DNA of 64,000 nt. It comes from Betaproteobacteria bacterium. Its GTDB lineage: Bacteria; Pseudomonadota; Gammaproteobacteria; Burkholderiales; SG8-41. Below the pieces are notes generated by a model. That model saw only the letters and a list, made by a program, of their open reading frames with translations. It was not told the origin of the DNA and ran no database searches. This document shows, piece after piece, positions 35,715 to 47,562 of this stretch. The number at the start of each line of letters is the position of its first letter. Within the stretch, counting starts at the first letter, position 1. The position numbers were made by a program, and so were the translations under genes. The stretch is from NCBI GenBank assembly GCA_021732605.1, contig JAKFUS010000006.1:1-64000 (forward strand), written 5' to 3'.

Positions 35715-36665
35715 ATGTCCGTTTTCACCACGGTAAGCCCTGACGACCTGCAGCACTGGCTGCAGGATTACGCCATCGGCGAACTTCAGGATCTGCGCGG
35801 CATTGCCGCGGGCATTGAAAACACCAACTATTTCGTCACCACCAGCAATGGCCGTTATGTGCTGACGCTGTTCGAGAAGCTGACTGCGCTGGAACTGCCG
35901 TTTTACCTGAATCTGATGGCGCACCTCGCCGAACGCGGTGTGCCCAGCGCGCACCCGCTCGCCAACCGCGCCGGCCGTTATCTGGGCACACTCAAGGGCA
36001 AACCCGCTGCGCTGGTCGCCCGCCTGGACGGCAGCGACGTCAGTGCACCGACGGCTGCGCAATGCGCTGCGGTCGGCGCCGTGCTGGCACGCCTGCACCT
36101 GGCCGGCGAGTCGTACCCGGCCACCATGGATAATCCGCGCGGGCCGAAATGGTGGACCGGAGTGCTGCCCGAAATCCTGCCGTTCCTGCCGGCGCCGGAA
36201 GCGGCGTTGCTGCAGGACGAAGTGCGCTTCCAGTCGCAGTACCGTTTTTCGGATCTGCCGCGCGGCGCGATCCATGCCGACCTGTTCCGTGACAACGTGC
36301 TGTTTGCCGGCGACCGCGTCGCCGGCGTCATCGATTTTTATTTTGCCTGCACCGACGTGCTGCTCTACGACATCGCCATCACCGTCAACGACTGGTGCAT
36401 CGTCGGGGACGGCGCGCTGGATAACGCGCGCGCGCGCGCGCTGCTCGATGCCTATGCCGCGGTGCGTCCGTACACTGCCGTCGAACGTGGCGCCTGGCCG
36501 GTGATGCTGCGCGCTGCAGCGCTGCGCTTCTGGGTGTCGCGGCTGTACGACTTTCATCTGCCGCGCACCGGTGAGATGACCCATGCCAAGGATCCAGGGC
36601 ACTTCCGCCGCATCCTTGAGTTACGCATCCGCGAAGAAGACCTGCTGCCGGTACTGACGGGCTGA
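35715..36665 (+). CDS. thrB: Homoserine kinase (ThrB2/APH type)
   Basis: 316 residues of the aminoglycoside-phosphotransferase fold, the form of homoserine kinase used by pseudomonads and betaproteobacteria in threonine synthesis. Features: N-terminal GIAAGIENTNYFVTTSNGRYVLTLFE (nucleotide-binding lobe), catalytic loop GAIHADLFRDNVLF (about residue 195) and metal-binding GVIDFYFACTD. An alternating CG run near 36425-36440 lies in its coding sequence. BPSS1780-type gene follows. Confidence 0.94.
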   Translation: MSVFTTVSPDDLQHWLQDYAIGELQDLRGIAAGIENTNYFVTTSNGRYVLTLFEKLTALELPFYLNLMAHLAERGVPSAHPLANRAGRYLGTLKGKPAALVARLDGSDVSAPTAAQCAAVGAVLARLHLAGESYPATMDNPRGPKWWTGVLPEILPFLPAPEAALLQDEVRFQSQYRFSDLPRGAIHADLFRDNVLFAGDRVAGVIDFYFACTDVLLYDIAITVNDWCIVGDGALDNARARALLDAYAAVRPYTAVERGAWPVMLRAAALRFWVSRLYDFHLPRTGEMTHAKDPGHFRRILELRIREEDLLPVLTG

Positions 36666-36684
36666 ATTAATCAAAGGCCGCGCC

Positions 36685-36690
36685 TATAAT
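36685..36690 (+). promoter_or_regulatory. Candidate -10 element of the BPSS1780-type gene
   Basis: TATAAT followed by CGCGG, 32 bases before the ATG at 36723; the same TATAATCGCGG string precedes leuS. The -35 region is poor. Confidence 0.35.
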
Positions 36691-36722
36691 CGCGGTCCCA
36701 AGGAAAATCGGGGAGAAAAACC

Positions 36723-37472
36723 ATGGAAATACGCACTGTAGCCGCCGGCCGTGGCTGGCAATGGATCGTTGAAGGTTTCCGGATTTTCCGCAAACAACCG
36801 CTGACCTGGATTACGCTGGTCATGGTCTTGGTGGTGATCTGGCTCTTGTCCCTGATCATGCCGCTGATCGGTCCGCTGGTGATCAACCTGGTGTCGCCGG
36901 TATTTTTCGCCGGACTGATGCTGGCCTGCCGCACAACTGATGAAGACGGCGAACCCGAATTCAGCCAATTGTTCGCCGCGTTCAAAACCCACGCCAGTCC
37001 GCTGATCACCGTCGGCGGCATTTATCTGGTCGGCAACATCGTCGCGGTCGGCATCGTATTCGGCATCGCCGGCGGCGCCGCGCTGCCGGCGTTGCTGGGC
37101 AAAGCCGGTACCGACATCGAAACCCTGCGCGCGGCGCTGCGCGGCCTGCTGCTGGGCATGACTGTCGGCATGGCGGTATTCATCCCGATATTGATGGCGG
37201 TGTGGTTCGCGCCGCCGCTGATCGTGTTCCACAACATGCCGCCGGTCGAAGCGATGAAACTGTCGCTCGCCGCCTCCTGGCGCAACACCATGCCGCTGCT
37301 GGTGTACGGCGTGGCCACGCTGGTATTGGGCATCATCGCGTCGATTCCACTGATGCTCGGCTTGATCGTATTGCTGCCGGTGCTGGTGTGTTCGATCTAC
37401 GCGAGTTACAAGGACATCTTCCCGGCAGCAACTGCGGTGCCGGCAGCAACAGTGGAAATGCCGAGCCCCTGA
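36723..37472 (+). CDS. BPSS1780-family multi-pass membrane protein
   Basis: 249 residues with five or six hydrophobic segments (WITLVMVLVVIWLLSLIMPLIGPL, LVINLVSPVFFAGLMLA, VGIVFGIAGGAALPALL, GMTVGMAVFIPILMAVWFAPPL, LLVYGVATLVLGIIASIPLML). The start MEIRTVAAGRGWQWIVEGFRIFRKQPLTWI and the charged DEDGEPEFSQLFAAFK loop match a betaproteobacterial family known by the locus name BPSS1780. Function unknown. Located between thrB and uvrD as usual. GGGGAGAAAAACC before the ATG gives a good ribosome-binding site. Convergent with uvrD across a 33-base A+T-rich gap. Confidence 0.83.
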   Translation: MEIRTVAAGRGWQWIVEGFRIFRKQPLTWITLVMVLVVIWLLSLIMPLIGPLVINLVSPVFFAGLMLACRTTDEDGEPEFSQLFAAFKTHASPLITVGGIYLVGNIVAVGIVFGIAGGAALPALLGKAGTDIETLRAALRGLLLGMTVGMAVFIPILMAVWFAPPLIVFHNMPPVEAMKLSLAASWRNTMPLLVYGVATLVLGIIASIPLMLGLIVLLPVLVCSIYASYKDIFPAATAVPAATVEMPSP

Positions 37473-37480
37473 AAAACTCT

Positions 37481-37508
37481 ATAAGTATTTGATTTTATTG
37501 ATATTTTA
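37481..37508. repeat. A+T-rich dispersed motif between BPSS1780-type gene and uvrD
   Basis: Contains TAAGTATTTGATT (37482-37494), whose complement AATCAAATACTTA fits the IHF consensus WATCAANNNNTTR exactly, followed by TTATTGATATTTTAA. Near-identical strings are at 53564-53576 and 63104-63116. Confidence 0.5.
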
Positions 37509-39764
37509 AACCGGGGTCAGCTTGGCGTATTCGAGCATCAGCCACTTCAACCCCGAGTCGCGGAAATTCACCTGCACCCGCGCATCATTGCCGCCGCCTT
37601 CGGCGTTGACGATCACGCCGGCACCGAACCTGGCATGAGTCACCGCCTGGCCGATGCGCCACGGCGAATCACGCGAGGGCATCGCCGGCGCAGTAGTTGC
37701 ACCGCGGGTAGCCGCGCGCGCCGGACCGTACGAAGGCGACAACTGGCGCGCATAAGCGGAATTGGATGGTGCCTGCCGCACGTGGTTCACGCGTTGCAGC
37801 AGTGCTTCCGGCAATTCCTGGAAAAACCGCGACGGCACGTTGTAACGCGTCTGGCCGTGCAGCATGCGGCTTTGTGCCAATAACAAATACAGCCTGCGCC
37901 GTGCCCGCGTCAGCGCGACATACATCAGGCGGCGTTCTTCCTCGACGCCGTCAGCCTCGGTCATGCTGTTTTCATGCGGGAACAGGCCCTCTTCCAGCCC
38001 GGTGACAAACACCGCGTGGAATTCCAGACCCTTGGCCGAATGCACCGTCATCAGTTGCAGCGCATCGGCGCCGGCGAGGGCCTGGTGTTCGCCGGCTTCC
38101 AGTGCGGCATGGGCGAGGAAGGCGGTGAGTTCGTCCATCTCTTCTTCAATGGGCGCACCTTCCGCCGGCACCCAGGTCGCGCGTTCATCGACAAACACCG
38201 CGGCGGCATTGATCAATTCATCCAGATTCTCGATGCGATCCGCGCCCTCCTTCTCGCTGCGGTAATGCGCTTTCAGCCCGCTGTGTTCGACGACATGACC
38301 AATCACTTCCGGCAAGGGCAGGCCGGCGGTGGCGCTGCGCATCGCCTCAATCAATTTCACAAAAGCGGCGATGCTCGTCGCAGCCTTGCCTGACAAGGTG
38401 TTGGCACAGGCTGCTGCCCAAAGGCTCATACCGGCCTCTTTGGCCATACCCTGTAATTGCTCGAGGCTGCGGTTGCCGATGCCGCGCGTCGGGAAATTGA
38501 TGATGCGCAACAGCGCACCGTCATCTTCCTGGTTGGCGACCAGCCGCAGGTAAGCCAGCGAATGTTTGATTTCCTGACGTTCGAAAAAGCGCAACCCGCC
38601 ATAAACGCGATACGGCATGCCAGCGGTAAACAACGCGTGTTCAATGACCCGCGATTGCGCATTGGAACGATAGAGCACGGCGATGTCGGCCAGCTGAGTG
38701 CCCTCGTTGCGCAGGCTGCGCACTTCATCGACGACGTACGCCGCTTCCTCATAATCGGTAGCCGCCTCAAACACGCGCAGCGGTTCGCCCTTCGCATCCG
38801 CTGTCCACAGACTCTTGCCGAGGCGCTTGCGGTTGTGCCCGATCAGCGCGTTGGCGGCGTCGAGGATGTTGCCGTGCGAGCGGTAGTTCTGTTCGAGCTT
38901 GATGACTTTTTCGACATGAAAATCGCGCTGCAGCTCCTGCATGTTCGCCGTCGTCGCGCCGCGCCAGCCGTAGATCGACTGATCGTCGTCGCCGACCGCG
39001 AATATCGCGTTGTGCTGCCCGGCCAGCAATTGCAGCCAGCGGTACTGCAGGCGGTTGGTATCCTGGAATTCGTCGACGAGAATATGGCGGAAACGGCCGG
39101 CATAGTGTTCACGCAGGTGGTCGTTGCGCGCGAGCAATTCATAGGAACGCAGCAGCAGCTCGGCAAAATCGACCACACCCTCGCGCTGGCATTGGCGATC
39201 GTATTCAGCGTAAAAACCCACCATGCGCCGCGAAAAATCGTCGTAGGGCTCGACCTTGTCGGCGCGCTTACCCTCTTCCTTCTGCGCTGCGATGAACCAC
39301 TGCGCCTGACGTGGATCATATTGCTCCGTGTCGATGTTCAGCGCCTTCATCAGGCGTTTGACCAGCGCGAGTTGATCCTGCGAGTCAAGAATCTGGAACA
39401 TTTGCGGCAGACCGGCTTCGCGGTAATGCGCGCGCAGCATGCGGTTGCACAGGCCATGGAAAGTGCCCACCCACATGCCGCGGGTATTGATCGGCAGCAT
39501 CGCCGACAGCCGCGTCATCATTTCCTTCGCCGCCTTGTTGGTGAAGGTCACGGCGAGCAGGCTCATCGGACTGATCTGGCCGGTCTGGATCAGCCAGGCC
39601 ATGCGTGTGGTCAGCACGCGGGTCTTGCCGCTGCCGGCGCCGGCGAGAATCAGCGCAGACTGGTGGGGCAGCGTGACGGCTTCGAGTTGCTCATCGTTGA
39701 GGCCGGAGAGGAACGCAGGAGCGGCAGGCGCAGCTGGGGGCGAAGGCGACGTGGCGGGAATCAT
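37506..39764 (-). CDS. uvrD: UvrD/PcrA-family DNA helicase II
   Basis: 752 residues, superfamily I 3'-5' helicase for excision and mismatch repair. Motifs: LNDEQLEAV (Q motif region), Walker A AGAGSGKTRVLTTRMAWL, motif Ia LLAVTFTNKAAKEM, motif II ILVDEFQDTNRLQYRWL, motif III FAVGDDDQSIYGWRGA, and C-terminal motifs LMTVHSAKGLEFHAVFVTGLEEGLFPH and VALTRARRRLYLL. The tail includes the Tudor-like terminal piece (RIGQAVTHARFGAGVIVNAEG). ATG at 39762-39764; TATAAT on the minus strand at 39791-39796 may be its -10. Confidence 0.95.
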   Translation of the reverse strand: MIPATSPSPPAAPAAPAFLSGLNDEQLEAVTLPHQSALILAGAGSGKTRVLTTRMAWLIQTGQISPMSLLAVTFTNKAAKEMMTRLSAMLPINTRGMWVGTFHGLCNRMLRAHYREAGLPQMFQILDSQDQLALVKRLMKALNIDTEQYDPRQAQWFIAAQKEEGKRADKVEPYDDFSRRMVGFYAEYDRQCQREGVVDFAELLLRSYELLARNDHLREHYAGRFRHILVDEFQDTNRLQYRWLQLLAGQHNAIFAVGDDDQSIYGWRGATTANMQELQRDFHVEKVIKLEQNYRSHGNILDAANALIGHNRKRLGKSLWTADAKGEPLRVFEAATDYEEAAYVVDEVRSLRNEGTQLADIAVLYRSNAQSRVIEHALFTAGMPYRVYGGLRFFERQEIKHSLAYLRLVANQEDDGALLRIINFPTRGIGNRSLEQLQGMAKEAGMSLWAAACANTLSGKAATSIAAFVKLIEAMRSATAGLPLPEVIGHVVEHSGLKAHYRSEKEGADRIENLDELINAAAVFVDERATWVPAEGAPIEEEMDELTAFLAHAALEAGEHQALAGADALQLMTVHSAKGLEFHAVFVTGLEEGLFPHENSMTEADGVEEERRLMYVALTRARRRLYLLLAQSRMLHGQTRYNVPSRFFQELPEALLQRVNHVRQAPSNSAYARQLSPSYGPARAATRGATTAPAMPSRDSPWRIGQAVTHARFGAGVIVNAEGGGNDARVQVNFRDSGLKWLMLEYAKLTPV

Positions 39765-39790
39765 CGTGTAATGCAGAATAGGCGATCTGC

Positions 39791-39796
39791 ATTATA
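39791..39796 (-). promoter_or_regulatory. Candidate -10 element of uvrD
   Basis: Minus-strand TATAAT 27 bases upstream of the uvrD ATG. The matching -35 is not evident. Confidence 0.35.
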
Positions 39797-39825
39797 CGGG
39801 AGCGCCGTCATGACACCCCGCGCCA

Positions 39826-40704
39826 TCAACCCTGCGGCGAGTAACCAGCCTTGCGCAGCGCACCCGCCATTTGCGCGGCATCTTCCGCACTGCCGAGTCC
39901 GATGACATCCACGGCATAACGCAGACTGCCATCGGCGCCATCCGCTCGGTAGGCGCGCACACGCGCCGGATAACCTGCCGTGCGCAATTTGCCGGCCAGT
40001 GTCGCCGCCGCGCCTTCATCAGTCGCTGCGAGCGACACGCGATGTGTGCCGCCGCGACGGCTGGCGCCGCTCGCTGGCGCGATCTCGGTTTCCGTTGCCC
40101 ATTCCTGCAATTGCGCGGCCGGCACCGGCGCCACCGGCTGGCGCTTGCCGTCGCGTCCGGCGATGAAAAATGACAGCGGATCCTGCATGGTGAAGGCCTG
40201 ATCCTGATGCTGGACAAAAATACGTCCTTCGATCAGGCACACCACATCGCGTTCGGTGGACGACTTGCCCCAGAGGTCGGTGCCGCGGATGCCGGCGGTA
40301 ACGGTGACGATGCGGATGTTCAGGTCACGGCTGGCGCGCGGTGCGCCGAATACCCGTGTGGTGAACCGGAAAGCACCCTGCGCCACGTCCAGCGCGCCGC
40401 TGACAATACGGCCGGCGGTGCCGCCCTTGTCGACCAGACGGTCGATACCGAGACTGGCGTTTTCACCGAGTTTGACCGCGCTGCCTTCGGCCATGCGCAG
40501 CAGGGCGCGCGCACCGCTCCCGGTCAGCACGCGGTCACCGTTACGCAACACCGCGCCCGGCACCAGCGGTTCACGGGCGCCGCCCGCGTGTTCGACCCAG
40601 GCGGGGCTGACCACCGCCTCGACGGTCAGCGTACGGGCGCCGGCAACAGCGACGGTGCACATCAACAGTACGGACAGAACTGTAAACAGCAGGCTGCGCA
40701 TCAT
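39826..40704 (-). CDS. Exported FecR-domain protein with C-terminal SPOR-like domain
   Basis: 292 residues. Signal peptide MMRSLLFTVLSVLLMCTVAVAGA, then a FecR-type domain (VLRNGDRVLTGSGARALLRMAEGSAVKLGENASLGIDRL and the conserved VTAGIRGTDLWGK) up to about residue 190. The C-terminal 75 residues (HRVSLAATDEGAAATLAGKLRTAGYPARVRAY...YAVDVIGLGSAEDAAQMAGALRKAGY) look like a SPOR peptidoglycan-binding domain. Probably periplasmic; the role is unknown and it is not next to a TonB receptor, so it is unlikely to be a classical FecR. Divergent from leuS. Confidence 0.82.
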   Translation of the reverse strand: MMRSLLFTVLSVLLMCTVAVAGARTLTVEAVVSPAWVEHAGGAREPLVPGAVLRNGDRVLTGSGARALLRMAEGSAVKLGENASLGIDRLVDKGGTAGRIVSGALDVAQGAFRFTTRVFGAPRASRDLNIRIVTVTAGIRGTDLWGKSSTERDVVCLIEGRIFVQHQDQAFTMQDPLSFFIAGRDGKRQPVAPVPAAQLQEWATETEIAPASGASRRGGTHRVSLAATDEGAAATLAGKLRTAGYPARVRAYRADGADGSLRYAVDVIGLGSAEDAAQMAGALRKAGYSPQG

Positions 40705-40756
40705 CGATCTCTCCAGCGGCCTGTCTCACACAGGCTGGGTTACACATGGAACCGTT

Positions 40757-43698
<2,942 letters not shown>

Positions 43699-43732
43699 AC
43701 GCAATGAGATGAACGTGATAAGCTGAACCGCA

Positions 43733-44239
43733 ATGAAAACGCTGATCGCACTGCTCTGCACACTGCTGATCGCCGGCTGTGGCTTCCAGTTGCGCGGCGC
43801 CGCCGATCTGCCTTTTGAAACGCTGTTCGTGCAAGCCCCCGTGAGCTCGCAGTTCGCCCAGCAGTTCAAACGGGTGGTCACCTACGGCAGCGGCACCAAA
43901 ATTATCGACGATCCTAAAGCCGCGACAGCAACACTGATCCTCGTCGGCGAAGCACGCGAAAAAAGCATTCTGTCGCTGTCGGGTTCAGGGCGGGTGCGTG
44001 AATTCCAGCTGCGTTACAAAATGACCTACCGCCTGCTCGACAAAAACGCGGTGGAAACCATACCGGCATCTGAAATCGTGCTGACACGCGATTTCTCGTT
44101 CAACGACCAGGAAACACTGTCCAAGGAATCGGAAGAGGCCCTGCTGTTCCGCGACATGCAAAGCGACGCCGTGCAGCAACTGTTGCGACGGCTGCAGGCT
44201 GTGCGCCTCACACCGTCAGCCTCCAAACCATTGTCGTAA
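43733..44239 (+). CDS. lptE: LPS-assembly lipoprotein LptE
   Basis: 168 residues. A lipoprotein signal MKTLIALLCTLLIAGCGFQLRG has the lipobox LIAGC (Cys16), followed at once by the GFQLRG motif typical of LptE. The rest (FETLFVQAPVSSQFAQQFKRVV..., REFQLRYKMTYRLLD, LTRDFSFNDQETLSKESEEALLFRDMQSDAVQQLLRRLQAV) fits the outer-membrane plug that helps LptD insert LPS. Sits between leuS and holA, the standard order. Confidence 0.93.
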   Translation: MKTLIALLCTLLIAGCGFQLRGAADLPFETLFVQAPVSSQFAQQFKRVVTYGSGTKIIDDPKAATATLILVGEAREKSILSLSGSGRVREFQLRYKMTYRLLDKNAVETIPASEIVLTRDFSFNDQETLSKESEEALLFRDMQSDAVQQLLRRLQAVRLTPSASKPLS

Positions 44240-44283
44240 GCTGATTGCTGTAAACCGGCACGTTCTGTAGCATACGCGCACTG

Positions 44284-45366
44284 ATGCGCCTGCCTTCCGA
44301 ACAACTCGCGAGTCACCTCGCGCGGGATCTCAAACCGCTGTACACGGTATTCGGCAACGAGCCCCTGCTCGCGCTCGAAGCCAGCGACCGTATCCGCGCC
44401 AGGGCGCGCGCCGAGGGATACACCGAACGCGAAGTGCTGACGGTGGATTCGGGGTTCAAGTGGAATCAACTGGCACTCGCCGGCAATTCGCAATCGCTGT
44501 TCGCCTCACGCAAACTGCTGGAACTGCGCATCCCCACCGGCAAACCCGGCAAGGAAGGCGGCGAAGCACTGCAAAAATATTGCGAGTCGCTGCCACCGGA
44601 CACCATCACCCTGATTTACGTCTCCGAGCTCGACTGGCGTGGCCAGAAAGCAGCTTGGTTCGAAACCCTGGAACGCAGCGGCGTCGCGGTCGAAGCCAAA
44701 GCCGTGCTGCGCCGCGCACTGCCGCAATGGATTGCCGGCCGCTTGAAGGACCAGCAACAGGATGCCGACGCGGCAACGCTGGATTTCATCGCCGACCGCG
44801 TCGAAGGCAATCTGATGGCGGCGCATCAGGAAGTGCAGAAACTGGCACTGCTGTTCCCCGCCGGCCCGATCACTTTTGATCAGGTCAACGCGTCGGTGCT
44901 CGACGTTGCCCGTTACGACGTGTTCAATCTCGGCGAAATCATGCTCGAAGGCGACCCGCTGCGCGTCGCCCGCGTACTCGACGGCCTGCAGGGAGAAGGC
45001 ACGGCAGCACCGCTGGTGCTGTGGACTTTCGCTGAAGAAATTCGCGCCATCGGCAAAATCATCGCCGGCGTCAACACCGGCAAACCGGCCTCGATGATGC
45101 TGCGCGAAGCCCGCATCTGGGGCCCCTCGCACCAGAGCGCGATGCAGAACAACCTCAAACGTTTCACGCTGGGACAGGTCACTGAAGCCCTGCGCCACGC
45201 TGCGGTCATCGACCGCATGGTCAAGGGCCTGGTGCGCGGCGACACCTGGAATGAGCTGCTGCAGCTTGCGTTGCGCTTTGCGCGGAATAATCTTGGCACG
45301 ATGAAGGCGCAGCCGGGGCGACGGGCTGTGCCGGCGGCGTTTGCAGCGCATCCAGCGCTGTTCTAG
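44284..45366 (+). CDS. holA: DNA polymerase III delta subunit
   Basis: 360 residues, the clamp-loader subunit that opens the beta clamp. N-terminal segment LARDLKPLYTVFGNEPLLALEASDRIR is characteristic; the AAA+-like core lacks Walker motifs, as expected for delta. FEQ-type features include LQKYCESLPPDTITLIYVSELD and the C-terminal helical collar (FTLGQVTEALRHAAVIDRMVKGL). Ends before a higBA pair that is inserted between holA and proA in the opposite orientation. Confidence 0.93.
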   Translation: MRLPSEQLASHLARDLKPLYTVFGNEPLLALEASDRIRARARAEGYTEREVLTVDSGFKWNQLALAGNSQSLFASRKLLELRIPTGKPGKEGGEALQKYCESLPPDTITLIYVSELDWRGQKAAWFETLERSGVAVEAKAVLRRALPQWIAGRLKDQQQDADAATLDFIADRVEGNLMAAHQEVQKLALLFPAGPITFDQVNASVLDVARYDVFNLGEIMLEGDPLRVARVLDGLQGEGTAAPLVLWTFAEEIRAIGKIIAGVNTGKPASMMLREARIWGPSHQSAMQNNLKRFTLGQVTEALRHAAVIDRMVKGLVRGDTWNELLQLALRFARNNLGTMKAQPGRRAVPAAFAAHPALF

Positions 45367-45421
45367 CTCAGCAAGGTTTACCGCTGGCGCTGCGCCGGGG
45401 GCGGGTTGTCTCCCGATTTCA

Positions 45422-45727
45422 TCAGCCTTCGCTCGCGTGCATCCGCACACGCGGCTCGACCTTGAGCCAGGTCGTGCGTTTCGCCACACGCAAATCATAG
45501 TCGGCTTGCAGGCCCAGCCAGGTTTCCGCTGAAACCCTGAAATACTTGCCCAGCCGCAGTGCGGTGTCGGCGGTGATTGAACGTTTGCCGTTGACGATAT
45601 CGCTGATGCGATTGGGCGGCACGGCGATCTCCCGCGCCAGCGCATTGATGCTCACGCCCAGCGGTTTCATGAATTCCTCGTACAAAATCTCTCCCGGCGG
45701 AATCGGGGCTAGCAGTTTGGCTGCCAT
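45422..45727 (-). CDS. higA: HigA-type antitoxin (XRE family)
   Basis: 101 residues. Helix-turn-helix domain PLGVSINALAREIAVPPNRISDIVNGKRSITADTALRLGKYF (about residues 22-65) preceded by the family start PIPPGEILYEEFMKP and followed by SAETWLGLQADYDLR. Neutralises the HigB-like toxin encoded just upstream and probably represses the operon. It follows the toxin gene by eight bases, i.e. the reversed toxin-first order typical of higBA. Confidence 0.92.
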   Translation of the reverse strand: MAAKLLAPIPPGEILYEEFMKPLGVSINALAREIAVPPNRISDIVNGKRSITADTALRLGKYFRVSAETWLGLQADYDLRVAKRTTWLKVEPRVRMHASEG

Positions 45728-45735
45728 GGCGTCTC

Positions 45736-46017
45736 CTAGGCGTGGTAATCAACAATTTCGACTTCGTAAGCATGTCCATCCGACCAGCGGAAACAGATCC
45801 GCCACTGGTCGTTGATGCGAATGCTGTGCTGCCCCTTGCGGTCACCCTTGAGCGCCTCCAGCCGGTTGCCGGGCGGGACCATCAGATCCCCAAGCACGCG
45901 CGCCTGGGCGAGGTATAAAAGCTTGCGGCGGGCCTGCCGTTCAATGGCCCTGAAGCGGACCACCTGCCGGTCGTTGAACAGCGCTTCCGTTTCGACCGAG
46001 CGAAAGGATTTGATCAC
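45736..46017 (-). CDS. higB: HigB-type toxin (RelE superfamily)
   Basis: 93 residues. Start MIKSFRSVETEALFN and end DQWRICFRWSDGHAYEVEIVDYH are characteristic of HigB/RelE-like mRNA interferases; core residues RLEALKGDRKGQHSIRINDQWRI carry the conserved Arg/Lys. It cuts mRNA on the ribosome when not bound to HigA. First gene of the pair. An inverted-repeat operator overlaps its promoter. Confidence 0.92.
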   Translation of the reverse strand: MIKSFRSVETEALFNDRQVVRFRAIERQARRKLLYLAQARVLGDLMVPPGNRLEALKGDRKGQHSIRINDQWRICFRWSDGHAYEVEIVDYHA

Positions 46018-46026
46018 ACGCCAAGG

Positions 46027-46052
46027 GTATTACGTGACTCGTAATACGTCAA
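46027..46052 (-). promoter_or_regulatory. Promoter and operator of higBA
   Basis: Inverted repeat GTATTACG-N5-CGTAATAC (46027-46047) lies just downstream of a TTGACG -35 element (46047-46052, minus strand), about 10-30 bases before the higB start. It therefore covers the spacer and probable -10 region, the expected place for a HigA binding site. Confidence 0.65.
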
Positions 46053-46223
46053 GCAAAAGGCTTCGCTCGGGCCGGGACGGCCACTACCGGGCCCGGTATG
46101 TTGTGGCTGGTGCAGGTCAGCATGCTGCCCATGCCCTTAGTCATATTGTCGCTAGCGTCTTGCTGGCAGGTAAAGTGCTGGTGGTTGCTACTTACACCGG
46201 CAAATAACCCCACTCCCGCCTGC

Positions 46224-46229
46224 TAGAAT
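46224..46229 (+). promoter_or_regulatory. Candidate -10 element of proA, implying a leaderless mRNA
   Basis: TAGAAT ends seven bases before the proA ATG at 46236, so transcription would begin at or next to the start codon. No ribosome-binding site is visible upstream (ACTCCCGCCTGC). The -35 is not clear. Confidence 0.35.
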
Positions 46230-46235
46230 CCCGAT

Positions 46236-47495
46236 ATGGATGTCCAAACCTACATGCTAGCCATCGGCAAAGCCGCCCGCGCCGCATCGCGCGCGATGGC
46301 GGTCGCCGACAGCCATGCCAAAAACACCGCGCTGATCGCGATGGCCACGGCCATCGAACACGCGGCGAAGGTGCTGCTGCACGAAAACGCCCGTGATGTT
46401 GAGGCGGCCAAAGCAAAAAATCTCGACGCTGCCGCCATTGACCGGCTGACGCTGAACCCGAAACGCATCGCCGCGATGGCTGACGGCCTGCGCCAGATTG
46501 CCGCGCTGCCGGATCCGGTTGGCGAGATCACCGGGCTCAAATACCGTCCGACCGGTATTCAGGTCGGACAAATGCGCGTACCGCTGGGTGTGGTCGGCAT
46601 CATTTATGAATCGCGGCCGAACGTGACCGCGGATGCCGCCGGGCTGTGCCTCAAATCCGGCAACGCCGCCATCCTGCGCGGCGGTTCGGAAGCGCTGCAT
46701 TCGAATCAGGCCATCGCCGCCTGTGTGCATGAAGGCCTCAAAGCGGCCAGACTCCCGGAAACCGCGGTGCAGGTGATTGAAACCACCGACCGCGCTGCCG
46801 TCGGCGAGCTGATCACCATGCACGAATACGTCGACATCATCGTGCCGCGCGGCGGCAAGGGCCTGATCGAGCGGCTGATGCAGGAATCGCGCATCCCGAT
46901 GATCAAACACCTGCACGGCGTGTGCCATGTCTACATCGACGATCAAGCCGATTTCGACAAGGCGCTGCGCATCGCAGACAACGCGAAAACCCAGCGCCTC
47001 GGCACCTGCAACACCATGGAAACGCTGCTGGTGGCGCGCGGCATCGCCGACAGAATCCTGCCGCCGCTGTGCAAAATTTACGCCGATAAAAAAATCGAGC
47101 TGCGTGCCGACGACGCTGCACGCAAGATCGTGCCGGGCATGAAAGCGGCAACCGAAGAAGACTGGTACACCGAATATCTCGACGCGATATTGTCCATCCG
47201 CATCGTCGATGGACTCGATGCTGCCATCGACCACATCACGCGTTACGGTTCGCAGCACACCGATGCCATCGTCACCGAAAACATCACACGTGCACGGCGT
47301 TTCCTGCGTGAAGTCGATTCGAGTTCGGTGATGGTCAATGCCTCGACACGTTTTGCCGACGGTTATGAATACGGCCTCGGCGCCGAGATCGGCATTTCCA
47401 CCGACAAACTGCACGCGCGCGGTCCGGTGGGACTGGAAGGCCTGACCTCGCTGAAATACGTGGTGTTCGGTGATGGGCATGTACGCGGCCAATAA
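46236..47495 (+). CDS. proA: Glutamate-5-semialdehyde dehydrogenase (gamma-glutamyl phosphate reductase)
   Basis: 419 residues of the aldehyde-dehydrogenase superfamily, second step of proline synthesis. Motifs: [39 protein letters not shown] (cofactor region, about residue 110), catalytic Cys in [15 protein letters not shown] (about residue 260) and the C-terminal [31 protein letters not shown]. Normally next to holA; here higBA intervenes. The Wadjet-like operon starts 67 bases downstream on the same strand. Confidence 0.96.
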   Translation: MDVQTYMLAIGKAARAASRAMAVADSHAKNTALIAMATAIEHAAKVLLHENARDVEAAKAKNLDAAAIDRLTLNPKRIAAMADGLRQIAALPDPVGEITGLKYRPTGIQVGQMRVPLGVVGIIYESRPNVTADAAGLCLKSGNAAILRGGSEALHSNQAIAACVHEGLKAARLPETAVQVIETTDRAAVGELITMHEYVDIIVPRGGKGLIERLMQESRIPMIKHLHGVCHVYIDDQADFDKALRIADNAKTQRLGTCNTMETLLVARGIADRILPPLCKIYADKKIELRADDAARKIVPGMKAATEEDWYTEYLDAILSIRIVDGLDAAIDHITRYGSQHTDAIVTENITRARRFLREVDSSSVMVNASTRFADGYEYGLGAEIGISTDKLHARGPVGLEGLTSLKYVVFGDGHVRGQ

Positions 47496-47562
47496 ATAGT
47501 AAATAAAACAAGTAGTTATAAGTAATTCCGGGATAGCGTCAGCCTTCACTGCCCTGTTACGC

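Noticed and set aside
36424-36440. Alternating CG run in thrB as a phase-variation tract
   Set aside because: It lies deep in an essential-type biosynthetic gene that is intact and simply encodes alternating Ala-Arg; no sign of switching.
46080-46207. Short plus-strand frame ending VLLAGKVLVVATYTGK before proA
   Set aside because: Hydrophobic end looks protein-like, but there is no good start or ribosome-binding site and it overlaps the higB region; could be a remnant but cannot be supported.
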